Shown in pieces: positions 55,382 to 61,781 of a stretch of DNA of 64,000 nt (the stretch's first letter is position 1; every line of letters starts with the position of its first letter). A program made the position numbers and the translations under genes. The DNA is from Tianweitania aestuarii (lineage in GTDB: Bacteria; Pseudomonadota; Alphaproteobacteria; Rhizobiales; Rhizobiaceae). The stretch is taken from positions 558,001 to 622,000 of the forward strand of contig NZ_JAFMNX010000003.1 of assembly GCF_018457165.1 (NCBI RefSeq). Reading direction: 5' to 3'. The notes beneath the pieces are model-generated. The model was not told the DNA's origin. It searched no databases and saw nothing but the letters and a program-made list of their open reading frames with translations.

Positions 55382-55910
55382 TCATCGGCCGCAAACCATG
55401 CTCGATCGTGGCGCCTTTTGGACGCCGGTGCCGGACTGGAGCACTGCGACACTCGACGGTAATGGCTGGAGCGCACGCGTCGTGCCGAACCTTCACCGGC
55501 TGCTTGTCAGCGGGAACCTTGAAACAGCTTTGGCGAACCTCGCACCAGACACACCGAGTATCGGTCTTTGGCAGATCTCCGAAGGAAACATTCAGGCGCT
55601 GCGGATTGGCCGCGACCGCATGCTACTCACCTCCGTCGACCCGCTCGCTGCCGAGCCGGGCTGGAATGCAGAGGGTTACGCCGTCAGCCTGGCTGACGAC
55701 GCTTATTGCACGCTTGAGCTGCAAGGTCCGAAGCTGCGGAGCCTCCTGGAAGAAATGACCTTTGTCGATCTGGAAGGGGAAAGCTCGTCAGCTGCAACGC
55801 TGGTGTGCGGCCAGCTCGCTTTATTGCATAGCACGGCAGACAAGCAGGTATGGGTTCATGTTGAAACCCCGCTTGCGACCTTCATATGGCATTGGCTGGA
55901 ACGCCGTTAA
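55374..55910 (+). CDS. soxG: Sarcosine oxidase, gamma subunit
   Basis: 178 residues. GcvT-like small subunit with WQISEGNIQALRIGRDRMLL, YAVSLADDAYCTLELQGPKL and the C-terminal WVHVETPLATFIWHWLERR. It completes the four-subunit enzyme. The stop codon lies in AAACACGTGTTT (55910-55921), a 12-base palindrome. The following 276 bases are A+T-richer and hold only short palindromes (for example AGGTCGACCT at 55957-55966), with no convincing gene. Confidence 0.9.
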   Translation: MPDHRPQTMLDRGAFWTPVPDWSTATLDGNGWSARVVPNLHRLLVSGNLETALANLAPDTPSIGLWQISEGNIQALRIGRDRMLLTSVDPLAAEPGWNAEGYAVSLADDAYCTLELQGPKLRSLLEEMTFVDLEGESSSAATLVCGQLALLHSTADKQVWVHVETPLATFIWHWLERR

Positions 55911-56186
55911 AACACGTGTTTGATATGGGCGTGCGCGAAGATCACATACGCTGTAGAGGTCGACCTAGGCGATAATAGACCAATACACGTAATTGAAAAT
56001 AACAGCCAGGAAGCAGAGCCCCCAGATTTCATAAACGGGCTCCGGCCCATCCACATCAAACTTCATGGTCGCGACCCTGTCGAAGATCTACGCGCTCGGT
56101 ATAAACCCTGTGTCGTTGCAGATAGGTAAATTCCTATGTAATTTTGACGTAAAAGCAGAACCTCTGCGTATCTATTTCGTATCGTC

Positions 56187-56468
56187 TTAGTGGAAGTTTG
56201 CCGAAGGGCTGCTGGCGGACACGGCGCATATGGCATCCTCGGTCCGTATTTCGCGCATCTTCATGGAAGTAATGGGGTTGCCAAAGATGTCCTGGTAAGG
56301 GACTGCCTCGATCTCGGCTCTTTGCTGTTCCTTGATTTCCATGCCGCGCTGCATCCCAGACAGATAGGCCTGATAAACTTCGGGAGCGTATTTCTCGCCG
56401 GTCTTCGTGACCTTTCTGGCAAGTCGTCTTTCAAGTCGCCGATCCTTGGCTCGTTTACGACTGCGCAT
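56187..56468 (-). CDS. Small basic protein of unknown function
   Basis: 93 residues, not recognised. It starts with a strongly basic run (MRSRKRAKDRRLERRLARKV), followed by YAPEVYQAYLSGMQRGMEIK and a weakly acidic C-terminal half ending in a Ser-rich tail. GGAGG four bases before the ATG is a strong ribosome binding site, which makes it more credible than the overlapping frame at 56261-56542. It lies in an A+T-richer pocket next to a TetR gene (56588), 119 bases downstream of it on the same strand. It could be a nucleic-acid-binding peptide, but that is only inferred from charge. Confidence 0.5.
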   Translation of the reverse strand: MRSRKRAKDRRLERRLARKVTKTGEKYAPEVYQAYLSGMQRGMEIKEQQRAEIEAVPYQDIFGNPITSMKMREIRTEDAICAVSASSPSANFH

Positions 56469-56587
56469 GTTTCCTCCCCCTGCGAGTTGCGATGCTCGAA
56501 CATCTGCAAGGCACAGTGGCAGGAAAAGTCTTCAACTTTCAATTCGAAAATCAGGGAAACGGCGGCCGAAGTCGTGCAACTTTAGGC

Positions 56588-57220
56588 TTAGACGGTCTCC
56601 GGTTCAGCCAGATCAGGATCGTCGAAGCGCATCTTGTAGGACTGAATCAGTCGATCGATGGCTTCACGCGTGACGCGGTTATAGCTTTCCGAAAAGCCCA
56701 ACGTGGCAACCAGTTTCCAATGTCCCTGGATCAGGCTGGAAAACAGGAATGCGATTTCGGTGCAGGCACGTTGGCTGAGATCGGGATTGCTGATCTGCAC
56801 CTCGTGCGCAATCGTATGCTGCAGGAGATTGTAGTGGTCTTTGAGCGTGTTCCGCACTGCCGCCGACCCTGTCGCAAGCGACATGACGGCATCATAGACG
56901 GCCGTATCCGCAGGCTTGGATATTCCCTGCTTGGTCAGAAGATTGAAGTAGTAATCCAGAAACAAGGGCAGACGCTCGGTCGAGTTCGCCTGATGAATAC
57001 CGCGCAGGAGCAGCATGCGATGTGCCGAGGCCAGGGCCTCGCACACCGCGACCATCAAGGCTTCCGGCTCCGGGAAATAGTGGCGGATGAGCTGGCGTGA
57101 CATGCCAGCCTGTTCCGCAATGCTGTCATATGACGGCATCGGCAGGCCGTTTTCCGAGATTGCCTTGATTGCGGCCTGCACGATCTCGGGGCGGCGAACA
57201 TCACAGAGCGTCTTGCGCAT
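56588..57220 (-). CDS. TetR family transcriptional regulator
   Basis: 210 residues. Helix-turn-helix at about 9-55: RRPEIVQAAIKAISENGLPM, SYDSIAEQAGMSRQLIRHYF, then EPEALMVAVCEAL. The C-terminal ligand domain is not assigned. It may be co-transcribed with the small basic protein downstream, or may control the ketopantoate reductase gene upstream (57303, same strand). No operator was seen. Confidence 0.85.
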   Translation of the reverse strand: MRKTLCDVRRPEIVQAAIKAISENGLPMPSYDSIAEQAGMSRQLIRHYFPEPEALMVAVCEALASAHRMLLLRGIHQANSTERLPLFLDYYFNLLTKQGISKPADTAVYDAVMSLATGSAAVRNTLKDHYNLLQHTIAHEVQISNPDLSQRACTEIAFLFSSLIQGHWKLVATLGFSESYNRVTREAIDRLIQSYKMRFDDPDLAEPETV

Positions 57221-57302
57221 GGCGTTTCAAAGACCTGTGTTGTGCCGGCTGATTTTCGCAGCTGGCAAAACGATGCGCGGCATCGCAGAAGTCTGAATGG
57301 CT

Positions 57303-58223
57303 TCAGTTTGCCCCATCTAGACTGTGACCGCTAGCGCCCTTCAATAGGGCCAGGATCGTTCGGTTAACCGGAACGTCGATGCCGTGCTTTTCAGCGGCGG
57401 CAACCACCGCTCCCGTAATGAACGCATATTCGAGGGGCCGGCCGGCCAGCCGATCGTAAAGCATCGATGATCCACCTGTGGGAGAGCCGGCCAAGCGCGC
57501 CAGCGGCCCTTCGATGTCGCCGTCGCTGAGCTTCGCGCCAGTAGCCTTGGCCACAGCCACGACCTCGCGGCCGATCGCTCGAGCCAGTTCCGCAACCTGG
57601 CTGTCTGCCAGAACCGCACTGCGGCGCAGGGTCAGCGAAGTAATTGGATTTACCATGGCGTTGGTCAGCAGCTTGCCCCAGGCGACCGTCAGGAAGTCAT
57701 CTTCGCCGATGATCTCGAAGGCGCTGCCGGAAAACAGGGCGGTAAGCTCATCGGCAATCGGGCCTCCTGGCACGCTGATCTTGGCGTGGCCGTGATGAAG
57801 GATGTGCCCGGGCGCCCGGCGCTCCACCGCGCAGATGATGCTGGACGGCACAACCGTCGCGTCTGCCGGCAAGAAGGGGCGCACTCGCTCTTCATGGTCG
57901 ATGCCGTTTTGCACCACGATGATGCGGCTCTCAGGGCCCGTAAGGTGCTCCAGCCAGGGAGCGGCACTCGGCACGTCCTGCGCCTTTGTGGTCACCAGGA
58001 TCCACTTGGCCGGCTCTTCCGCAGAAGGGTCCGTGGCGATGCGAACAGGCACTGTTGTTTCCGAGCCGTCTTTTGCTTCGGTAATCACAAGCTTGTCGAA
58101 GGGTGTGCGCGCGCACAAGGTGACATCATGGCCGGCGGCATGAAGTTGTCCTGCCAGATAGCCGCCGATCCCGCCGCTGCCGATGATTGCAATCCGCTCG
58201 CTGGGCTTTTGTTGCTGCACCAT
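57303..58223 (-). CDS. Ketopantoate reductase family protein (2-dehydropantoate 2-reductase)
   Basis: 306 residues. NADPH-binding RIAIIGSGGIGGYLAGQLHA, active-site TKAQDVPSAAPWLEHLTGPE, the catalytic Lys in VAWGKLLTNAMVNPITSLTL, and the helical C-terminal domain. Pantothenate synthesis via PanE is the canonical role, but several paralogues in this family act on other 2-keto acids, so no panE symbol is assigned. AGGGA six bases before ATG 58223; the longer frame is rejected. No pan genes are adjacent. Confidence 0.88.
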   Translation of the reverse strand: MVQQQKPSERIAIIGSGGIGGYLAGQLHAAGHDVTLCARTPFDKLVITEAKDGSETTVPVRIATDPSAEEPAKWILVTTKAQDVPSAAPWLEHLTGPESRIIVVQNGIDHEERVRPFLPADATVVPSSIICAVERRAPGHILHHGHAKISVPGGPIADELTALFSGSAFEIIGEDDFLTVAWGKLLTNAMVNPITSLTLRRSAVLADSQVAELARAIGREVVAVAKATGAKLSDGDIEGPLARLAGSPTGGSSMLYDRLAGRPLEYAFITGAVVAAAEKHGIDVPVNRTILALLKGASGHSLDGAN

Positions 58224-58355
58224 GCTTGTTCCCTGCTGTTCTTCTTGAGAGCCGCCTGTATGCGGCAAGTTGCACAAAGGAACAACCGCCGCCTTGCCTT
58301 GGCGGCTGGCTTGTCCAATTTGATCTCAGCGAACACGAGAAAAAGCGAGACGTGC

Positions 58356-59321
58356 ATGAGCATCGGACTGTTGGGGCTGCTTGACGATATAGCAGGCATC
58401 GTCAAGGTTGCGGCTTCTTCGGTCGATGATGTCGCCGGTATGGCCACCAAGGCAGGCGTCAAGGCCAGTGCCGCCGTGATCGACGATGCCGCTGTCACGC
58501 CGCGCTACCTCGACGGTTTTGCCGCCAAACGGGAATTGCCGATCGTCGGCAAGATCGCTGTCGGCTCACTCAAGAACAAGCTCCTGTTTCTTTTGCCGGC
58601 AGCTTTGATACTGAGCTTTTTTCTTCCCTCGGCCATCACGCCGCTTCTTATGCTCGGCGGCGCTTATCTAGCCTATGAAGGGGCGGAGAAAGTGTTCCAC
58701 GCTCTGGCGCCAAGCCACGCGCAAGGCCATGAAAACAAGCTCACGCCGGTCGCAATGAATGCGGCGAGCCGTGAGGATGAGCAGGTTGCAAGCGCCATCA
58801 AGACCGACTTCATCCTTTCCGCCGAGATCATGACGATCGCGCTGGCCGCCATCGAGGTCGACAACTTCATCATGCAGGCTGCCGTGCTGGCCATTGTCGG
58901 CGTCGGCATCACCATGCTTGTTTATGGCGCCGTGGCGCTGATCGTTCGCCTGGACGATATGGGTATCTATCTCGCACGCAATGCTTTCACCGGCTTTGGC
59001 CGCGGTGTCGGGCGCGCAATGGTCAAGAGCATGCCGACCATCATGCTTGTTCTGGGCGTCGTTGGCACGGCTGCGATGGTCTGGGTCGGCGGCAGCATCG
59101 TCGCGCATGGTATGCACGAATTCGGCATCCATGGTCCGGCGGCAGCGATCGAGCATGTGCATGAGCTTGCCGGTAACGCGGCTGGACCGATCGTCGGCTG
59201 GTTTGCTGAAACCGCTGCCTTCGGACTATTCGGCCTGGCGCTCGGCACTGTGCTGATACCGATCGCAAGCATGATCATCTCTCCCGGCTGGAAAGCCGTA
59301 AAATCCGCCTTCGGGCAGTGA
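58356..59321 (+). CDS. DUF808 family inner-membrane protein (YedI-like)
   Basis: 321 residues, the family length. The signature MSIGLLGLLDDIAGIVKVAA, SSVDDVAGMATKAGVKASAA, VIDDAAVTPRYLDGFAAKRE and LPIVGKIAVGSLKNKLLFLL is very strong. Four or more membrane helices follow. Function unknown. The start is ATG 58356; the long upstream frame is antisense to the ketopantoate reductase gene. This is the last gene of core-genome character before the accessory region. Confidence 0.93.
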   Translation: MSIGLLGLLDDIAGIVKVAASSVDDVAGMATKAGVKASAAVIDDAAVTPRYLDGFAAKRELPIVGKIAVGSLKNKLLFLLPAALILSFFLPSAITPLLMLGGAYLAYEGAEKVFHALAPSHAQGHENKLTPVAMNAASREDEQVASAIKTDFILSAEIMTIALAAIEVDNFIMQAAVLAIVGVGITMLVYGAVALIVRLDDMGIYLARNAFTGFGRGVGRAMVKSMPTIMLVLGVVGTAAMVWVGGSIVAHGMHEFGIHGPAAAIEHVHELAGNAAGPIVGWFAETAAFGLFGLALGTVLIPIASMIISPGWKAVKSAFGQ

Positions 59322-59771
59322 AATAGATCAGAGCGCCAACGGACAGCATCCTGAAGCGCCACTATTCAGCAAGCACTTAGCGCCACAGGTGTTTGAAGCT
59401 CGTCAGAAGCAGCAGGCCTGCGTTGATGCCGGTTCGAGCAAGCAAGTCTTTAGTTAGGAGAGAAGCGACATCGCTCGTCATGAGCGGTGAACACTGCAAG
59501 CTAAGAAAATGGTTTGGTTGATTAGCTTGCAGACCAACATCCTGTGAGGTGATGGTGCCTAGGAGAGGACTAGCCTTCAAGAGGCTGAGAGCCTTGCGCT
59601 ACAAGGGTTGCACGGGGCTCAAGCCGGGTGCTGTTGTACAGTCTTGTTGTAGAGGCGTGGCCGTGCCATGGCAACCCACGGGACGCATCGGCTGGACGGG
59701 CAAAAGCCCCAGGGCTCCCGTTGTCTGTCACTCCGTTGCGTCCGCAAGTTGCGGGGAGCTGCAAACTGCGG
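59322..59771. other. 450-base noncoding stretch with many short palindromes
   Basis: No supported gene. It contains AGCGCCAC twice (near 59354 and 59379), a long hairpin at 59494-59532, TGCCATGGCA (59664-59673), a nested hairpin around GGGC-AAAA-GCCC (near 59698-59711) and CCGCAA-G-TTGCGG (59742-59754). The density suggests a structured RNA, an attachment region or the remnant of a mobile element; none could be identified. Confidence 0.5.
59494..59532. repeat. Eleven-base inverted repeat with 17-base loop
   Basis: CTGCAAGCTAA (59494-59504) and TTAGCTTGCAG (59522-59532) are perfect complements around GAAAATGGTTTGGTTGA. No T run follows. It is the longest perfect hairpin in the junction between core and accessory DNA. 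Confidence 0.7.
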
Positions 59772-60746
59772 TTAGAAGTCGCTCGGGTCGGTCCGGTAGT
59801 CATGGCCTGCGTCTCCGAACCCGCACTTTGCGGGGTGTAAGACATGCGGGTTTATCGCCCCTCGGTCCTTCCATGCCCGGAACTCTTCAAGCTCCTCCAG
59901 TTCCACCTTCATGAACCCTTGCTCCTCCACCATGGACGCGAAGCGGACCTCGCCAAGGTAGCGAACAAGAGCCTCGCCCATCATCTCGGGGTGCTGGTGC
60001 GGATGCTTGCCCAGGGCCTTGCCTAGCTTGTCCACCATTTGTCCGATCATCGCGTCTCGCATCTCCTTCGTGAACTCCTTCTTCTCTCCTCGGTCCGCTT
60101 CCACGGCCTCCCTGTAGGTGTCGAAGACCGCCGGCAGGCGCTCCCCGGTAATGTCGCAGTTGTCCCCAAAGCGAGCCTGCAACCGTCTCCAGAGCGCCCG
60201 CATGTTTTCGACGCTCTTCTTCGAAAGGCGTGAAGCCTGCACGATCGCCGCGACTGTGATCCTCGGCCGCTTCATCTCCCCGATGCACACCAGCCGCCAC
60301 GCGGCTTCGTTACGTTCAGCGTTCGTCAGCCCGAGATGGGCACGGCTATTGAACTCCAGAGCTGCATGGATAGCCGCTTCAAGCGTCCCCTCAAAATGCC
60401 TGACAGGGATGCCTTCGGTGATCCCGGCTTTTTCATAGGCGGCCCTGCGGTGGTGACCGTCCACGATGTAGAAGCGCCGCCCGGCCGCGTAGACCGCGAT
60501 GGGCTCCAGCTTCCGGGCCCCGGCCGGCATGGTATCGAGCTGGTGGACCAGCGCCCGTACATGGTCGCCGTTGGTCGCCCCGTTCCGATCTTCTCCAAGC
60601 CTGGGCTGGAAGACGGGTGGGCATGTATGAATGTCCCGAAGCCGCAGTACGGTCGGCCGGTCCTCACGGGTGCCGGCTTGGGCCTCCCTCTCCAGCCGGT
60701 CCTTCTCCGAAGCGGTCCCCCTCGACAGTCCCCTTCCGATGCTCAA
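59772..60746 (-). CDS. ParB/Srx-domain protein
   Basis: About 324 residues. The ParB/sulfiredoxin N-terminal fold is shown by RKLEPIAVYAAGRRFYIVDG followed by HHRRAAYEKAGI, then NAERNEAAWRLVCIGEMKRP and ITVAAIVQASRLSKKSVENM, which looks like a helix-turn-helix. The C-terminal third is charged. The start is TTG at 60746, four bases overlapping the ancestral RNase H stop (TTGA), with GGAG eight bases upstream; a longer frame to 60983 would cover RNase H coding sequence and is rejected. No partner ParA is present, so a role in partition is not supported. Phage or mobile-element regulator is likely. Confidence 0.75.
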   Translation of the reverse strand: MSIGRGLSRGTASEKDRLEREAQAGTREDRPTVLRLRDIHTCPPVFQPRLGEDRNGATNGDHVRALVHQLDTMPAGARKLEPIAVYAAGRRFYIVDGHHRRAAYEKAGITEGIPVRHFEGTLEAAIHAALEFNSRAHLGLTNAERNEAAWRLVCIGEMKRPRITVAAIVQASRLSKKSVENMRALWRRLQARFGDNCDITGERLPAVFDTYREAVEADRGEKKEFTKEMRDAMIGQMVDKLGKALGKHPHQHPEMMGEALVRYLGEVRFASMVEEQGFMKVELEELEEFRAWKDRGAINPHVLHPAKCGFGDAGHDYRTDPSDF

Positions 60747-60889
60747 GGGTTCAACTCCAATCGAATTACCGCAGGAAGGCCAGCCTGGACCTTCTCTGCC
60801 TCCGTCTTCGCCGAAGTGTCTGCAAGCTCGTTGTATCGGTTCCCAGCATGTCCCTGCACCCATCTGAAGCTCACGCCCGGTCGCTGCCG
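60743..60889 (-). pseudogene. C-terminal part of RNase HI beyond an in-frame amber codon
   Basis: In the same frame as the RNase HI gene, directly after its TAG (60890-60892), 48 codons remain open to TGA (60743-60745). They read RQRPGVSFRWVQGHAGNRYN then ELADTSAKTEAEKV, the C-terminal end of RNase HI with the conserved His (QGHAGN) and last catalytic Asp (ELAD). Either the amber codon broke the gene recently or it is suppressed. Confidence 0.8.
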
Positions 60890-61315
60890 CTAGAGGGCCG
60901 CCAACGTCAACCATTCCCGCATGTTCTTCACGGGCTTGCCCTTGCTGCCCTTCCATCCATTCCGCTCCCATTTCGGGAGCCATTCGTTTAGCCCGTCCAC
61001 GACATACTTGGCATCGCTCCAGACGGTCCCCCGAGCATCCAGTGGAAGGCTCGTGAGCGCCATGGTCGCGGCCTCTAGTTCCATGGCGTTGTTCGTCGCA
61101 TGTACTGCGGAGCCGACGATAACGCGGGTCGTGATCGGCTCTCCTGGTGCGTCCCGTTCTCGCAGGACAACGGCCCAGCCGGCCGGCCCAGGGTTCCCGA
61201 GTGAAGAGCCATCCACATACGCCTGAAAGGTATCGGCGGACGGCTTTTCTCGGGTAGTGGTGGTTGTACCTTCAGGTGCCACGGAAAAGGCCTGGAGGGT
61301 GATGGTATCAGTCAT
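60890..61315 (-). CDS. rnhA: RNase HI, interrupted by an amber stop
   Basis: 141 codons before TAG. RNase HI degrades RNA in RNA-DNA hybrids. The first three catalytic acids are present: Asp in AYVDGSSLGNPGPAGWAVVL, Glu in NNAMELEAATMAL and Asp in VWSDAKYVVDGL. The final Asp and the His loop lie after the stop, so the 141-residue product should be inactive; read-through would restore 190 residues. An N-terminal extension of about 25 residues precedes the RNase H fold. AGGA lies ten bases before the ATG. The downstream ParB-like gene is coupled to the original stop, indicating the full-length gene is ancestral. Confidence 0.82.
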   Translation of the reverse strand: MTDTITLQAFSVAPEGTTTTTREKPSADTFQAYVDGSSLGNPGPAGWAVVLRERDAPGEPITTRVIVGSAVHATNNAMELEAATMALTSLPLDARGTVWSDAKYVVDGLNEWLPKWERNGWKGSKGKPVKNMREWLTLAAL

Positions 61316-61506
61316 GGTGGTTTAGTCCTATTGCTTGGACGCACGAACACACAGACGTCCTGGTGAGACCGGGAGCGTTGGCGGCATAGCGTCGTGATTG
61401 ATGGGGCGGCCGGCTTCGCAGAAGGGGACCGAAGGGAAAAGCCCGCGAGGTTCTCGGCGGCTCTTCCTCTTGGAGTGGGGGGTATTCGATTCGACGCGCT
61501 CAGCGT

Positions 61507-61526
61507 CGGTGCAGTGACTGCACTTG
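61507..61526. repeat. Palindromic element, copy 1
   Basis: CGGTGCAGTGACTGCACTTG, with perfect arms GTGCAGT and ACTGCAC around one central G (61509-61523). A near-identical copy lies 136 bases away at 61643. Probable binding site for a dimeric repressor. Confidence 0.65.
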
Positions 61527-61579
61527 CGCCCGAACAGATGGAGAGACAGGGGCGTCCTGTGTCTCGGGGGGGATGTTCA

Positions 61580-61591
61580 ACCCTATAGGGT
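61580..61591. repeat. 12-base perfect palindrome
   Basis: ACCCTATAGGGT between the two copies of the 20-base element; candidate operator or promoter-associated site. Confidence 0.5.
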
Positions 61592-61642
61592 CAGGAAGAA
61601 GTCGGCCCCCTTCTCCAGAGGTGGAAGGAAATCGACGGCCTC

Positions 61643-61662
61643 CGGTGCAGTGACTGTACTTG
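61643..61662. repeat. Palindromic element, copy 2
   Basis: CGGTGCAGTGACTGTACTTG, identical to copy 1 except for one C-to-T change in the right arm. Confidence 0.65.
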
Positions 61663-61781
61663 TCCCTCTACGCGACCAAAAAGGTCAAAGATTCGCTAAC
61701 TTAAAGCAATTCTAAAAGCTCTGACTTTCCCGTATCCCTAGCTTATTCCACCGGAGAGACCGGAACTCAGACAAGCTTCGA

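Larger units (their letters stand above)
61316..61781. other. 466-base noncoding stretch with duplicated palindromic sites
   Basis: No supported gene. It lies upstream of rnhA and downstream of the restriction-modification gene (both minus strand), so the rnhA-ParB promoter is probably here. It holds two copies of a 20-base palindromic element (61507 and 61643) and the 12-base palindrome ACCCTATAGGGT (61580-61591) between them. The last 100 bases are visibly A+T-richer. Confidence 0.6.

Noticed and set aside
55920-56129. 69-codon frame after soxG
   Set aside because: No ribosome binding site and no recognisable sequence; starts within the soxG trailing palindrome region.
59420-59450. tRNA T-arm (GGTTCGAGC) as an integration site
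   Set aside because: The flanking bases do not form the five-pair stem and no acceptor or anticodon arm can be built.
59322-59771. Group II intron
   Set aside because: Some hairpins are suggestive, but no reverse transcriptase frame and no recognisable domain V were found.
59549-59914. 121-codon and 91-codon frames in the junction, on both strands
   Set aside because: Low-complexity, Cys/Arg/Ser/Pro-rich products with no ribosome binding site or domain; one runs into the ParB-like gene.
60747-60983. Longer N-terminus for the ParB-like protein
   Set aside because: It overlaps RNase HI coding sequence in another frame; the TTG at 60746 has a ribosome binding site and couples to the ancestral RNase H stop.
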